Positions 34,836-47,400 of a DNA stretch of 64,000 nucleotides are shown here, piece after piece. Position numbers and translations under genes: made by a program. Each line of letters starts with the position of its first letter. The stretch's first letter is position 1. The notes under the pieces are model-generated. The model searched no databases and was not told the DNA's origin. It worked only from the letters and a program-made list of their open reading frames with translations. Source of the DNA: Carboxylicivirga sp964602515 (GTDB taxonomy: Bacteria > Bacteroidota > Bacteroidia > Bacteroidales > Marinilabiliaceae); assembly GCA_964602515.1 (NCBI GenBank), contig CAZRRJ010000007.1, forward strand, positions 1 to 64,000, written 5' to 3'.

Positions 34836-36086
34836 TTATTCTTTTTCCATATTCCGATAATATACCAGGAGTTCTTTTGTGTCCAACACATCAGGTTCTT
34901 CCCCGTTACGAAGCAGTAAAAGGTGCATAGCTGCGTCAAATACAGGTGTTTTTTCAATAAAGTGGGTATGTGTATAGTTAAGGTATTTAACAACTCTGAA
35001 TGCGTTAAATACCTCATAAAAGCGTTTATTAAATACGCTTAAGCTCTTACAATTATCATTTATGGGCTTTAATGCCTTAAAAAAGTCGCTATTAAGCAAG
35101 TAGCTGCGCATTCTGCCACTCAGATTATGAAGGTGATCTTCAAGTTCACTATCTTTTATTTTGTACAGTTGCTCTTTTATGGCAAAGAATGCTTTAAGGT
35201 CAATAAAGGCTTGTAGATTATAGCTCATGTATTCTTCGCCGGTTTCAACAATTTTATTGATGGATGGCCCTGTTCCGAATGGTACACGATCTGATGGCCG
35301 TGATGAAGGCCTGACTGTTGTTGTATGTATTTCTGCAAATTGTCCCTGTGGTATAACTTTTTGTAGAAAATAAAAGTCTTCACCAGCTTGTTTGCGAGGC
35401 ATTCCTCCAGCTCTTACATAGGTATTTGCCGTAACAGCAAAGCATGATCCTATGGTATGGTATGCAAAGGGAAAACCAGCATAGCGAAGGGCTTGCAAAT
35501 AATACCTCAGGTGAAGTTCGTACTCGGCAATGGCATTGTAAATTTCGTTGTTGTATGCGCCTTCTAAAGGATGCTCAAAACCAATGGTACAAGCATTTAA
35601 CTGCTTCTCTTTAAAGGCATTTTGTATGGCTGTAAAATAGTTGGTTTCTACCAGTGTATCGGCATCTAAAGAAGCGATTATCCCTTCCTCGTTTTTATTA
35701 ACAGCAAAAGTACGGGCGGCATAATCCATACCCGCTTTACGGGCATAGCCCACGCCGGCATGTTTTGGCTCTATATCCACTACTTTAAGTATGGTAAGCC
35801 TAAGTTGTGCATGTTCGAGTTCAGTGCGTTTCAATTTAAGCTCTTGTGCTAATTTGTGCTGACGGTTTTTGATGTGCTGACCGGCATTAGCAGCATAATT
35901 AAAGACTAATACCAGTTCTACCATAATATTGGCCGCTTCGCTTGCTTTTTTAAGGCTTAAAAGTGTTTTAAAAAGGTGTTCTTCTTCAAGAAACACAGGA
36001 ATAACCACAGTAATATCACTCATACTTCCGGTTGAAACATTCTGTACCGGATGTTTGCTAAAATATTTTTCGAAATGCTTTTCCAT
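34836..36086 (-). CDS. Family 2 glycosyltransferase
   Basis: 416 residues. The GT-A core starts at about residue 24 with DITVVIPVFLEEEHLFKTLL and contains GVGYARKAGMDYAARTF and the nucleotide-sugar DxD-like EGIIASLDADTLVETNYF, then GGMPRKQAGEDFYFLQK. No signal peptide or membrane helix, so it is cytoplasmic. The acceptor is unknown; the C-terminal third (after about 300) is helical and not recognised. The start lies just past the terminator of the OmpH-like gene, so it may be transcribed separately. Confidence 0.85.
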   Translation of the reverse strand: MEKHFEKYFSKHPVQNVSTGSMSDITVVIPVFLEEEHLFKTLLSLKKASEAANIMVELVLVFNYAANAGQHIKNRQHKLAQELKLKRTELEHAQLRLTILKVVDIEPKHAGVGYARKAGMDYAARTFAVNKNEEGIIASLDADTLVETNYFTAIQNAFKEKQLNACTIGFEHPLEGAYNNEIYNAIAEYELHLRYYLQALRYAGFPFAYHTIGSCFAVTANTYVRAGGMPRKQAGEDFYFLQKVIPQGQFAEIHTTTVRPSSRPSDRVPFGTGPSINKIVETGEEYMSYNLQAFIDLKAFFAIKEQLYKIKDSELEDHLHNLSGRMRSYLLNSDFFKALKPINDNCKSLSVFNKRFYEVFNAFRVVKYLNYTHTHFIEKTPVFDAAMHLLLLRNGEEPDVLDTKELLVYYRNMEKE

Positions 36087-36087
36087 A

Positions 36088-36124
36088 AAAATAAAAGGGC
36101 AGAAATCTTTCGATCTCTGCCCTC
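36088..36124 (-). terminator. Terminator of the OmpH-like gene
   Basis: An 11-bp stem (GGGCAGAGATC with GATTTCTGCCC, one wobble) closed by a GAAA tetraloop, followed by TTTTATTTT on the minus strand. Confidence 0.85.
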
Positions 36125-36143
36125 GTTTAATATGTTCTTTTAA

Positions 36144-36749
36144 TTACTTATTTGCCTCTTCATGACGTGCATTTAAGCCTTTTACGATTTCATTGGTAAT
36201 ATCCACTCCATCGGCACCATAAAGTACATTATCGCCAAGTGTATTGCTCAAAATCACTTTATAAGGATTTTTTTTTGCAAATACATCAAGGTAGTTAACC
36301 AAAGTGTCTCTTAGCTGACGGTTTAACTTATTTTGCTCACCCATCAGTTCATTTGTCAATTGTTGATTCAGCTCTTGTAAATCTCTTTCTGCTTTAGCTA
36401 ATCTGTCCTGCTCCTTTTGTGCTCTTTCCATGCTTAAGAAACCATTATTCTGCACTTTACGCTGAAAAGCCATTGCGTCTTGCTGAAATACTTTTGCTTT
36501 TTCATTAAAATCAGCTCTTGAAGCTTCTTCTTTGCTCATCAACTTCTCATTTACTTCTTTTGCAAATGTATAATTTAACAGCAATGAGTCGGTGTTAATA
36601 TAAGCAACCGGAAATGTTTCTCCTTCTACAGCGGCAACATTACCAGCTTCTTTAACATTTTTCGTTCCTGAGTTGGAAAAATGTAATACATATAATATTA
36701 TTACAGCTATTAGTAATACGACATTCAGCACTGTTGATAATTGTTTCAT
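36144..36749 (-). CDS. OmpH/Skp-family periplasmic chaperone
   Basis: 201 residues: an uncleaved or signal helix (STVLNVVLLIAVIILYVLHF, about residues 5-24), then FPVAYINTDSLLLNYTFAKE, the usual OmpH entry strand, a long charged coiled coil (about 75-150: FQQDAMAFQRKVQNNGFL, LAKAERDLQELNQQLTNEL) and the closing strand PYKVILSNTLGDNVLYGADG with DITNEIVKGLN. Skp-like proteins hold outer-membrane proteins soluble on the way to the BAM complex. A membrane-anchored N-terminus is common in Bacteroidota copies. Confidence 0.88.
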   Translation of the reverse strand: MKQLSTVLNVVLLIAVIILYVLHFSNSGTKNVKEAGNVAAVEGETFPVAYINTDSLLLNYTFAKEVNEKLMSKEEASRADFNEKAKVFQQDAMAFQRKVQNNGFLSMERAQKEQDRLAKAERDLQELNQQLTNELMGEQNKLNRQLRDTLVNYLDVFAKKNPYKVILSNTLGDNVLYGADGVDITNEIVKGLNARHEEANK

Positions 36750-36790
36750 ACTCTTCCCTAATGAAATTTAACCTTTAATTTTACGGAGAA

Positions 36791-36798
36791 CAAATATA
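36791..36798 (-). promoter_or_regulatory. Putative -7 box for the OmpH-like gene
   Basis: TATATTTG on the minus strand, 41 bases before the start codon. No TTTG at -33 is seen. Confidence 0.5.
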
Positions 36799-37329
36799 AG
36801 TTATTACCCTTCATATAAAAATATTTGTTCCCTTTTTTTATCATTCTCTTTGCCCCATAATCAAGCCCCAAATGTGTATTAGGAATCCTATTGCGTACTT
36901 AAATTACTTCAATATGATACATTTCACCAACTTGCTTCATCTCCTCTGTTCACACTAAGCCAATTTATAGTATAATTGCGTTTTCTAAGCTTACTAACAA
37001 AACACTAATGCTTCACCAGGGCAAAGGGGGCTACAACGTATGCATGATATGACTCAAACTTCGTTAATTTTCATACAAGGTTCATTATTTCACCACTTGG
37101 ATCACTATTTTTATATGTGCTTTTGAGCTTTTAGGTATTATTTATGAGCTACCATACAATTATATGATGGTTATTCAGTAAACTATAAGCTGTGTCTGAT
37201 CCCAAAATTTCCATACAGATTATTAATCTTACACCATTGATAAATAATAATGAAATAAAGATTAAGGTAATACCTGTCCTGACTAATCTGTTAAGCTATA
37301 CCAATATTATATAAATATGGTTTATCTTT
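36799..37329. other. Gap without a recognised gene
   Basis: About 530 bases with no coding pattern on either strand. An imperfect inverted repeat (ACCATATT..AATATTGGT) at about 37297-37322 just past the SprF-like stop could end the adhesin transcript, but its T run is poor. Confidence 0.35.
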
Positions 37330-38397
37330 TTAAAAAATGCTGCGTGATTTACGGCGGTACTTAGATCCTGAACCACTACTTATGCCGGGCGAACTACATG
37401 GGATTGCTCCTCTTGATCTCTTTTTCTTGGAAACCTGGTTAAGCCTGTATATCAACGATATTTCATTGGCGCCATTACTATAACCGGCCAGTTTGGATAA
37501 TGTCCAGTCATAACTGTAAGCAAACCTTGCCGGTCCTACATTAACTCCAAGAATAAAGATTAGTCCATCATGATTAAGCAACCCATCACTTGAAGCAAAA
37601 GGTATTCCCCTGTACCAAAGTCCGATTTCTATGGGGTTAATGTACCAGTAAGTACCTATATCAAGCTGATTAAAGTTTTGTTGTGCCCTGTAATTAAATG
37701 CCAGGGTTATACTTTGTTCGTCACGTCGACTTCTTTTATCCTGGTATTTATATTTATATCCACCATATATGGATGTTTTAAAAGGGTTATAGGATTCAAT
37801 ATCAGTTACCCCTACATTGCTTTTAACAAGGTTGTGTGCAGCCAACCCGAACCAAAAATTATCGCTGTATATCATAGCAGATACTGCTGCGTCAAATTGT
37901 TTATGATTAAATTCATCATTTAATGCATTTCCACTTGGAATATAAGTGCCATCATTGCCCTGATCTGATGGAAAGATTGCTCCTATAATATCGAGGTTAC
38001 GTTCTTTATAAATAAATTCTATACCCGGTCGAATAAATATTTCCCGTGCTATTTCAAATTCGTAGGCATAAAGCACACTAATATCCTGACGAACCAAAAG
38101 ACCGTTACCGCTATCATCGCGCAGTACCATTACTCCTATACCACTACTGTATTCTTCAAAAAAATGATCTGCTGCCAGGGCATATGATTTGAATGTATTT
38201 GCAATTCCGGGCCATTGGTCTCTATAGGTCAGACTCATTCGCGTACCATTCGATAGCCCAGTAAAAGAGGGGCTCAGGTACATGGGGGTAGCATACATCT
38301 GGGAAAATGAAACATCCTGAGCATTGACTGACAAGCTTAAGAAGACGATAAGCATTATAATACTGCTCTTTAGATATTTATATAGTTGTATTGTCAT
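37330..38397 (-). CDS. PorP/SprF-family type IX secretion membrane protein
   Basis: 355 residues with a signal peptide ending SVNAQ (about residue 26) and the PorP/SprF opening DVSFSQMYATPMYLSPSFTG, LTYRDQWPGIANTFKSYALA, then HFFEEYSSGIGVMVLRDDSG. The rest is a barrel with alternating strands ending HEISL-like NEISLIYRLNQ, followed by a basic, Cys-containing tail (GAIPCSSPG). It starts 24 bases after the giant adhesin gene. In gliding Flavobacterium, SprF has the same place next to SprB and is needed to put SprB on the surface, so this is probably the dedicated partner of the adhesin. Confidence 0.92.
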   Translation of the reverse strand: MTIQLYKYLKSSIIMLIVFLSLSVNAQDVSFSQMYATPMYLSPSFTGLSNGTRMSLTYRDQWPGIANTFKSYALAADHFFEEYSSGIGVMVLRDDSGNGLLVRQDISVLYAYEFEIAREIFIRPGIEFIYKERNLDIIGAIFPSDQGNDGTYIPSGNALNDEFNHKQFDAAVSAMIYSDNFWFGLAAHNLVKSNVGVTDIESYNPFKTSIYGGYKYKYQDKRSRRDEQSITLAFNYRAQQNFNQLDIGTYWYINPIEIGLWYRGIPFASSDGLLNHDGLIFILGVNVGPARFAYSYDWTLSKLAGYSNGANEISLIYRLNQVSKKKRSRGAIPCSSPGISSGSGSKYRRKSRSIF

Positions 38398-38421
38398 GTT
38401 TTACACTCTATTATTTTACCG

Positions 38422-41400
38422 TTATCTTACCAGTAAAACACTTCCTGCTTTATTATACTCTCTGCCGTTAACAAACTTACCTGATGCTTTATATACATAT
38501 ACTGCCTGGGGTGCCAATTTACCTTTGTAGTTACCATCCCATCCTTCATTTACATCATGTGTTTCAAATATAAGTTGCCCCCATCGGTTAAATATTTGCA
38601 TGTGAAATACTTCAACATCGCGGGTTTTTGGTTTGAAAATCGCATCATTTCGCTCTCCTAATGTTCCTGATCTCCCTGATCCACCAGGCCGTGGCGTAAA
38701 TGCTGTTGGGAAATTCACAAAACCACTCATATACGCAATAACTGCTTCTTTTATTGTAAATGTATCTTCACAACCAAACACATTTTGAACAGTTAAAGTT
38801 ATCGAATATTGTCCTTCTTCACTATAGGTGTATGAAGGATTTTGCTCTTCTGATGTTTGTCCGTCACCAAACTGCCATAACCAGGTCGCAGCATCATCAG
38901 ACATATCGTAACACTTAATCTCATCCTCTGGCAGATATACTTCTTCCGGCCCGACATCAAAATTTGCTACGGGGTGATCGTGTACTGCAATATCCTGTGT
39001 AAATACAGCATCATTTCCATCCGGCCCTGCTACTGTAAGCACAGCCATGTATCCCCCCGGTGTTTCGTATGTATAAACCGGGTTTCTTTCATTGGAAGTG
39101 CTTCCATCACCAAAATCCCAGCTATAAGTATTACCTCCAACTGAATAATTGGTAAACTTCACTTCTAATGGATAGCAGCCGGCCTCTTTATCTACTGTAA
39201 ATCCGGCACCAGGCACTTCTTTATATTCGATTGTTACATCATCGTATGCCATACATCCTGCGGTATTAATTGTCCATCGGAATGTATTCTTTCCTGCGGC
39301 CAAGTCTCTTACCGTAGTATTAAAGAAGTGCGGATCATCAAAAGTTCCTTCTCCTGATACGACAGTCCATGTGCCACTTAATGCACCCGGGTTTTGCGCT
39401 TGCATGGCATAGCTTGTTTCATAACTAACATCATCTTCGCCTGCGTATGGTTTCGCTTTATTACTTGTTACTACAATAACATCTTCGGTAACACAGTCGC
39501 CATAGGCTATAGTCCATTTATACACATTGTCTCCATAACCTACACCTGTAACCATTGTATTGTACTGGTGCGCATTTCCAAAGGCACCTGATCCACTTTC
39601 TACAGTCCATGTTCCAAAACCATCTACCGGGTTATTAGCGTTTAATACAATATAGTCTTCACAGGTTATACGATCATCACCGGCTGCTGATTGATCTGGT
39701 GTTTTATTAAAGATAATGACCTGATCCGAACTAAAACAGCTACCATTTGTAATGGTCCACATCAGTATATTTTCACCAAATCCAAGTGTTCTTATTGTGG
39801 TTTTAGCATTATTTAAGTTATCAAACTCTCCTTTACCTGATACCAGTGACCACTGTCCTTCTCCAAGTCCTGATTCCGGTATATTGGCATCCAGTTCCGA
39901 CCAGTCTTTACAATCTTCAATATCGGGGCCTGCATTGGCTACTGCCGCTGCATTATTGGTAACTGTTATGGTATGATCCAGTTCACAATGTCCCTTACTA
40001 ATGGTCCATTTTAGTATGTTATCGCCCGGATTCAGATTTGATATCACTGCATTGGGGCTTGATGGATCATCAAAGTTGCCTCCCCCGCTTACAATAGTCC
40101 ATAATCCTGTACCAAACGAAGGTTCTTCTGCTTTAAGTGCCATAAATGTTTCACATGATATTTCATCCTTACCGGCATATGGTACTGATGGTTCGTTATT
40201 TACCACACGCACCTCATCAACTGATGTACAAATACCATTTGTTACTGTCCAACGGAATACATTATCTCCTTTTGAAAGGCCTGTTACTGTTGTTTTCGCA
40301 TCTGTATTATCTGCGATAAGAGCAGATCCCATAAGCACTTCCCAGGTTCCTGTTCCCGGCCCCGGAACAGTTGCATCAAGGCTGGTATTATCAACACACA
40401 GCTCCTGAAGATTTCCTGCATAGGCAGTACTTGGTGAATTGTTTATAATGTTAACTTCTGCATTGGTTTCACATCCCCGGTAATCAATACTCCACCGTAA
40501 CACATTAACGCCTTTAGCTAAATTGGATACGCTTGTATTCGGATCATTCTGGTTATCAAATATGGCCTGGCTTGTTCCTCCCACAACAGTCCAGCTTCCG
40601 ACACCCGGCACAGCACTGTTGGCTTCTAAAGCTGTTTTATCAGAGCATATTTGCTGATCGCTGCCCACTGTTGCTTCAACACGGTTATAGCTTATTACTA
40701 CGTCGTCAACAGAAGTACATCCGTTGTGTTCAACTGTCCAACGGAATATATTATCTCCGAAGGCAATATCAGTTAAGGTTGGATTGTTAACGGCTATATC
40801 ACTAAATGTTCCGGATCCGTTACGTACAGTCCAAGTTCCTGTTCCTCTGCCGGCTAAAATAGTATTGGCATTTAGTGTTGTTGTATTTACACTACATAAT
40901 GCCTGATCGTCACCTGCATTGGCTGCTGTAGGACTGTCGTTAATAATAATAACTTCACTTACTGATCTACAATTACCATAGTCAATTGTCCATGTTAAGG
41001 TATTTGTTCCGGGATCCAGTCCACTTACACGGGTATTGGGGTTATTAAGATCATCAAATACCGCGGTACCTCCTCCGGCTACAACTCCCCATGTACCAAC
41101 ACCGGGATAAGCAATATTGGCTTCTAATACAGTTTCATCGCTACATAGCACTTGTTGGTATCCTGCAAATGCTTCAATCAGGTTATAGGATATGTTGACT
41201 TCATCAGATGAAATACACCCGTTGTTTTCAATTATCCACCTAAACCGGTTTGTTCCTAATCCGAGTCCTGTTACATCGGATTCCCTGTCATTAATGTTGG
41301 CAATTGTACCTGACCCTGCAATTAGTTCCCAATGCCCAACTCCCATACCAGACAAAGGCTGGTTACCTGAAAGTTTTGTAAAGTTATCACACACCGGCTT

Positions 41401-44400
41401 GTCTAATCCGGCATGTGCTGTTGTTGGCTGGTTATTGGTTATTATCAGCTCATCTTCAAGCATACAGCCATTATTGGTAATACGCCACTGCAATATATTT
41501 TCGCCGGGTGCTAATTTTTTTGCCCAATTAATATCCAGTGCATTTGCATCTGCATTACCACTTGTTACAACCCACTCGCCTGTACCAAATGTTGGTGTAT
41601 TAGGTGTTAATTGAAGTGAGTCGGTACAAATCGTAATATCATCTCCTGCTACCGGTGTGGTTGGTGTATTATTAACGATGGTAACATAGTTTGTTGAAAT
41701 ACACCCGCGAAATTCTATTTCATATTTTAATATATTATCGCCCTGATCAAGTCCGTTTATACGAGTTAAAGGGTCATTAACATTATCAAATGCTCCTGAA
41801 CCGCTAATCACTGACCATGTAGCTACTCCTCTACCTGTAGCAGGTATGGTACCACTTACATCGTACCAGTCCTGATTACAAACGATACCTCCGGTACCAG
41901 CATTGGCTTCAACGACCATATTGTTTGTAATAACCACATCATCGTAGTCAGTTGTTGCACCATTGTACAATGTCCAACGGAATGTATTTTCCCCTGCATC
42001 TAAACCTGTTACAATTGTATTGAATTTATTTTTATCAACAAATGTACCTGCTCCGTCAATTACACTCCACTCTCCTAATGCTTTAAGGGGTTCATTGGCT
42101 AATAAAGCAGCTTCGGGAACACAAACGGACTGATCCCGTCCTGCACTGGCTTCTTCAATATCACCATTTGTTACTGTTACATCAGACCAGTAGGTACAAC
42201 CTTCTTTAGAAACGGTCCAACGAAATACACTCTCTCCACGTTGCAGATTTTCAATTACTGTTCCTGCATTTGTTGGATTAAGGATATTGCCTCCTCCTGA
42301 AATTAATGACCATACGCCTGTACCACCATCAACAGGAGCATCTGCCTGCATTGAAGCTGATGAGCCACTGCTCAGGCTAATTGGTGGACCTGCGGTAATC
42401 TCCCGCTTGTCTCCCATATTATCTTCGTAGTATGGGTTATTGTTAGTTACATATATACTGTCTGATGATGTACAGCCTTCTGAAATTATCGTCCAAATAA
42501 AGCCATTTTCGCCATAATCCAATCCACCCATAAGGATCGCAGGATTATTACGGTCTCCGGGTTTATAAGTAGCACCTCCAACTCCTGGTATAAGTGACCA
42601 TTCGCCTATATCGCCTGGTAAAGGCTGATTTCCTGTTAGTGTAACGGTTTTACCACATATAGCGGTATCTTTACCTGCATATGCGTTTACATGTAGATTG
42701 TTAATAATCTGATCGGCATATGACGAACAACCTTCGTGGCTTATGGTCCACCTGAATATATTTTCACCATTACTAAGTGCGCTGACACGAGTGTCTGCTT
42801 GCTCAAAGTTATCGAATTTACCGGCTCCTTTAATCACTGACCAATATCCATACTCTCCACCTGCAACATCTGGCACATTGGCCTTTAGTGTGGTTTCATA
42901 AGCACAGATATTTTTATTTGCTCCAACTATGGCCTGTGATGGAAGATGATTGGTTATGGTAACGCTTGCGGTACTGGAGCACCCTTTCTGCGTTAATGTC
43001 CACGTTAACACATTATCTCCCTGGTTTAAGCCTTGTACTTCTGTTGTTGCTGACTGACCATTAACAAAGAATACACTCTCCGGAGTTGACCATTGGCCGG
43101 TAATTCCATTGGCCGGGTCTGCCGGTGTTGCATCCAGTACATATGTATCCGAACATACAGTCTGATCAAATCCGGCATGAATATCCAACAGGTTGTTTTT
43201 AACAATTACTGTTGCCGATTTGGTACATCCATTGTTTTCAACGGCATAACGGAATTCATTCTCTCCTTTGCTTAACCCTGTTATTACGGTTGTAAGGTTT
43301 GTTGGAGAGATAATAACTCCGGAACCTCTTACTAGACTCCATGTTCCATTACCAACAATTGGGTTAACTGCTGTAAGGCTCACTTGATTATCACAAACTT
43401 CCACAAGGGCTCCATTGGTAATTACAGCATCTGATGGCTCATTATTAATAACTTCAACCTGTGCTGTGCTCTCGCATCCATTTTGAGTAATCGTCCACGA
43501 AAAGACATTACGCCCATTCTCCAGGCTACTTACTGAAGTTATATTATTGCCTGATTGGGAAATAGCAGCACCAGAACCTATCGGCTCAACAACCTTCCAT
43601 AATCCTGTTGTATTAACAAATGGTACTCCAGTGCCGTCTGCAGGGATAGCTGTACCTGTTAGTTCTGCACTACTGTTACATACCGTTGAGTTATCTGCAG
43701 ATGCAAGTATTGATAATGCATTATTTCGTATGGTTACGTCGGAATATACATCACATTGGTGTGTTGCACCTGCAGTATTGGTAACCGTCCAGCGGAATAC
43801 CACATCACCACGGCTAAGATTGGTTACTGTAGTATTATATTGTGTATTGTTTGCAATTGTTGCTGCACCTGAAATTACAGTCCATTTACCTGTAAAATCA
43901 GGATTAAGAAGTGCCGGATTATCGGCCTGCATTGTATACACTCCGGTGCTGCCACACACATTGCCTGTTACTCCTGCATATGCCACTGGTAACGGGAATA
44001 CTTCCACATTTAATTCTGATGTATTTAATCCATCTCCACATGCATTTACAGGCGTTACTTTAATGGTGGTGCTAACAGCTACCAGCAATGGGTCCAGATC
44101 TACTATAACAGCCGCACTGCTATTGTCTCCTACGATAGTGAACCCTGCCGGTAAGTCCCAGCGGTATGCTGTTGCATTGGCAACGGGTACTACACTGTAT
44201 GAGAAACCAGTTTCCCCCTGGCACAATTCTACAGGTCCGCTGATAGCTCCAATAAGTCCCGGCAATGGCTTAGCTGGTATCCAAAGCTCTGTTACCCGGC
44301 TATCGCCACAGGCATTCACTGCTTTTACCTGCAGGTATCCTCCTGAGAAGCTGGTATCAAACTCAAGTATTACATTACTTGTTCCATTACCCGAAACAAT

Positions 44401-47400
44401 AGTACTGTTTGCAGGAGCTGTCCATGTGTATCCTCCTGTGGCATAGTTAACAGGAGTAATAGAATAGGCTATTCCTGTTGCGCCCTGGCATACCCCATCA
44501 ACATACTGTGTATCATCTACCTTAATAACACTAATATCTTCCGGTAGTTGATTAACTGTTACGATAGCTTCAATACCTGATACATTAACTAAGCAGTTAT
44601 TGTTGTCTGTTACACTTTTAACAACATAATTTGTTGTTTCTGCCGGTTTAACATTCCAGTCTTCGCTATTGGTATTAAACACGATTGTTTGTTCTACCGA
44701 GTTAGCTTCGAGCACTACAGTATAAGGCGCCTGTCCTGTAAAATTGAAATGCAGTGTTGCGCCTGCAATAGCATTATAGCAAATGGCCGTTGCACCAGAA
44801 AGAGCTACTGTTGGATTAGCATTAACCGTAACATTAACAATTCCTGCTCCACTATTATTGCAGCTTCCGTTACTTACTGATGTAATAACATATTGGGCAT
44901 CTGCATTTGGTGTATCTTTTAATACATATGGATTATCAGATGTTGTAACGGTTCCTGATGTTCTATTATTGGTATCTTCCCAGGTAAAAGTCCATGGCCC
45001 GGCTTCACTAAATGCAACCAATAGGCTTACTTCATTACCCAGACACACTTCGCTTATATTAGATGAGATAGTCGCTGTTGGTAATTTATTTACTTTAACT
45101 TCTATTGGTGCTGGTGTTATATCAAATCCTTTTAAGCAGCTTGTATTTCCAGATTCTGCAACTTTAACTACAGAATAGAAACGATTTACTGTTGGACTAA
45201 CCTTAATTTCAAATGGTGATGTATTTACCGTGTGTTCAGCATAGGTATCACCATCGTATAATGTTACGACTACATTATCTGCCACTACATCCCAATTACT
45301 TACTGATAATGTAAGTGTTGCCTGTTCTCCAGCACATATTTCGTCATCACCGGGCAAAACATTTAACAGTACTTGTGCTTCGGGATGTGCTATACTGTTT
45401 GTTGTTTCTTTCCAACAATTACCAATGGCCGGATGGTTGGTATTGGTAAATTCGGATATATGATCTGTTACCCGAATGGTATAAAGTCCCCTTGGTAATC
45501 CTGTAAAGTTAAAAGCAGTATTGGCTTTGGCATTAGTCTGACTATCGTAATGACCATTATCCCCCACTATTTCGACTAGATAATCTCCATTAGCATTTGG
45601 CTGCCCTCCATTAACTATTACTTCTATAATACCATCACTCCCCTTGTAGCATGTTGCATCACTTATAACTGAAGTAAGTATAGTTAATACCGGTTCCTCT
45701 GTTATGGTAACACTTTCTCTTTCTATTACACCTAAACCATCGGTTATGGTAATAAGGTAAGTACCTGGCCGTACATTTTCATACCTCCAGCTTAGTGCAT
45801 TCTCATCAACTAATGTAAGTGCTCCTTGTGTAATTTGTATACGGTATGTTGGTGATCCTGTAACAATATTTTTTGTTCCGCCATATATACTTGTAATGTC
45901 AATAATACCATTACCACTTCCATTACACGGGCGCACATGATACAGTGTATGATTAAAACCTAGTGCAAGCCCGGGTTCTTCAATAAATATACCATCTATT
46001 CTTTCGCTACAGTTATTATCATCTGTAACAAGCACATCGTAAGTACCTGTTCCTATATTACTAAGTAAGCTATTGTTGTTACCAATGGATACGCCATTTT
46101 TAAACCATTCATAAGTATAGTCGCCCGATACATTGGTAGATCCTCCGCTAACACTTATCTCTATAGCCCCTTCTGTTCCACCCGGAGTGCTTGCATGTGC
46201 AATAACCAATTCAGGATCAATAACTATTGGCGTTGGTTGGCTCAATACAATATTTCCACTTGCCACCTGGCAATTCTTAGCATCTTGTACAATAACAGAA
46301 TAAGTACCTGCTGTTAATCCTGTTGGATGATCTCCATTGGGGTTATTGGTTCCTGTCCATAAATAAGTATAAGGTGCTGTTCCTCCCGATACACCAAGCT
46401 GAATTTCACCTGTTGCTTCATCTGCACATTTAATATCACTTGGTGCTATCAGATCAATACTTAATGCTGCACCAGAATCACTAATGATATAACTCTGACT
46501 TACTGTACAGCCTAATATATTATCCGTTAAAATTAAAGTATACGTTCCGGCAGGTACACCATTCAGATTTTGAGTGGTATATACTCCATTGTTCCAACTG
46601 AAGTTAAAATTATTACTTCCACCAGAAATGCTCACATATATCTCCCCAGTATTGGCGCCAAAACATTCTACATCTGTAACTGATGCACTTACTGCAATTG
46701 GATTAGTTTCTTTAATTTCAAAGGTTTCAACAATTGAGCAGTCGGTACCCAGTGCTGTTCTGCCATCTCTTATTTCAACCTGATACCTGCCTGCACTTAA
46801 TCCACTCTGGTTACGTACACCGTTCTGTATCCGGCCCGGATCCCCTTCAAGTGTTGTCCACGTATAGGTATAATTACCGTCTCCGCCTGTTACATCAAAC
46901 GCTATACGTCCCGTGTTACTTCCAACACATGGTATATCTGTTAACACAAGGTTTTCTACTTCTATAGCTTTGGTTAAAGTAGCTGTCAGTGTTGTTTTAC
47001 AAGCTGATTTTGTTACGTCGTTATCGCTTATTATTACAGTATATGTACCTCCTGTTAAACCTGTTTGGGTTGTAAGTGTATTATCGAGTGCAGCATGGCT
47101 TCCATCGCTTGTACTCCAGTTGTAACTATAGGCTCCTGTACCTCCTGCTGGTACCAGTTCTATGGTTCCGTTTGTTCCATCACACGCCGTATCTATTATA
47201 TTTAGCACGCCTGTAACAGGAGCATCTTCTGCCAGTACAATTGTTTCTGTTGTACTACAATTATTAGCGTCAATTACTGTAATACTATAATTTCCGGCAT
47301 ATAAACTATTCTGATTTTGATTACCTTGTACAATTCCGCCTGATACAGGAGACCAGTAATAGTTATATGGTGCAACTCCGCCATTTATGTCAAGGTTAAT

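Noticed and set aside
43547..44446. 299-codon plus-strand frame inside the giant adhesin gene, with several shorter ones (40001-40408, 41192-41614, 44783-45178)
   Set aside because: They are antisense shadows of the repeat-rich minus-strand gene; their peptides are Ser/Thr/Val/Pro-rich without any fold pattern, and no promoter is seen.
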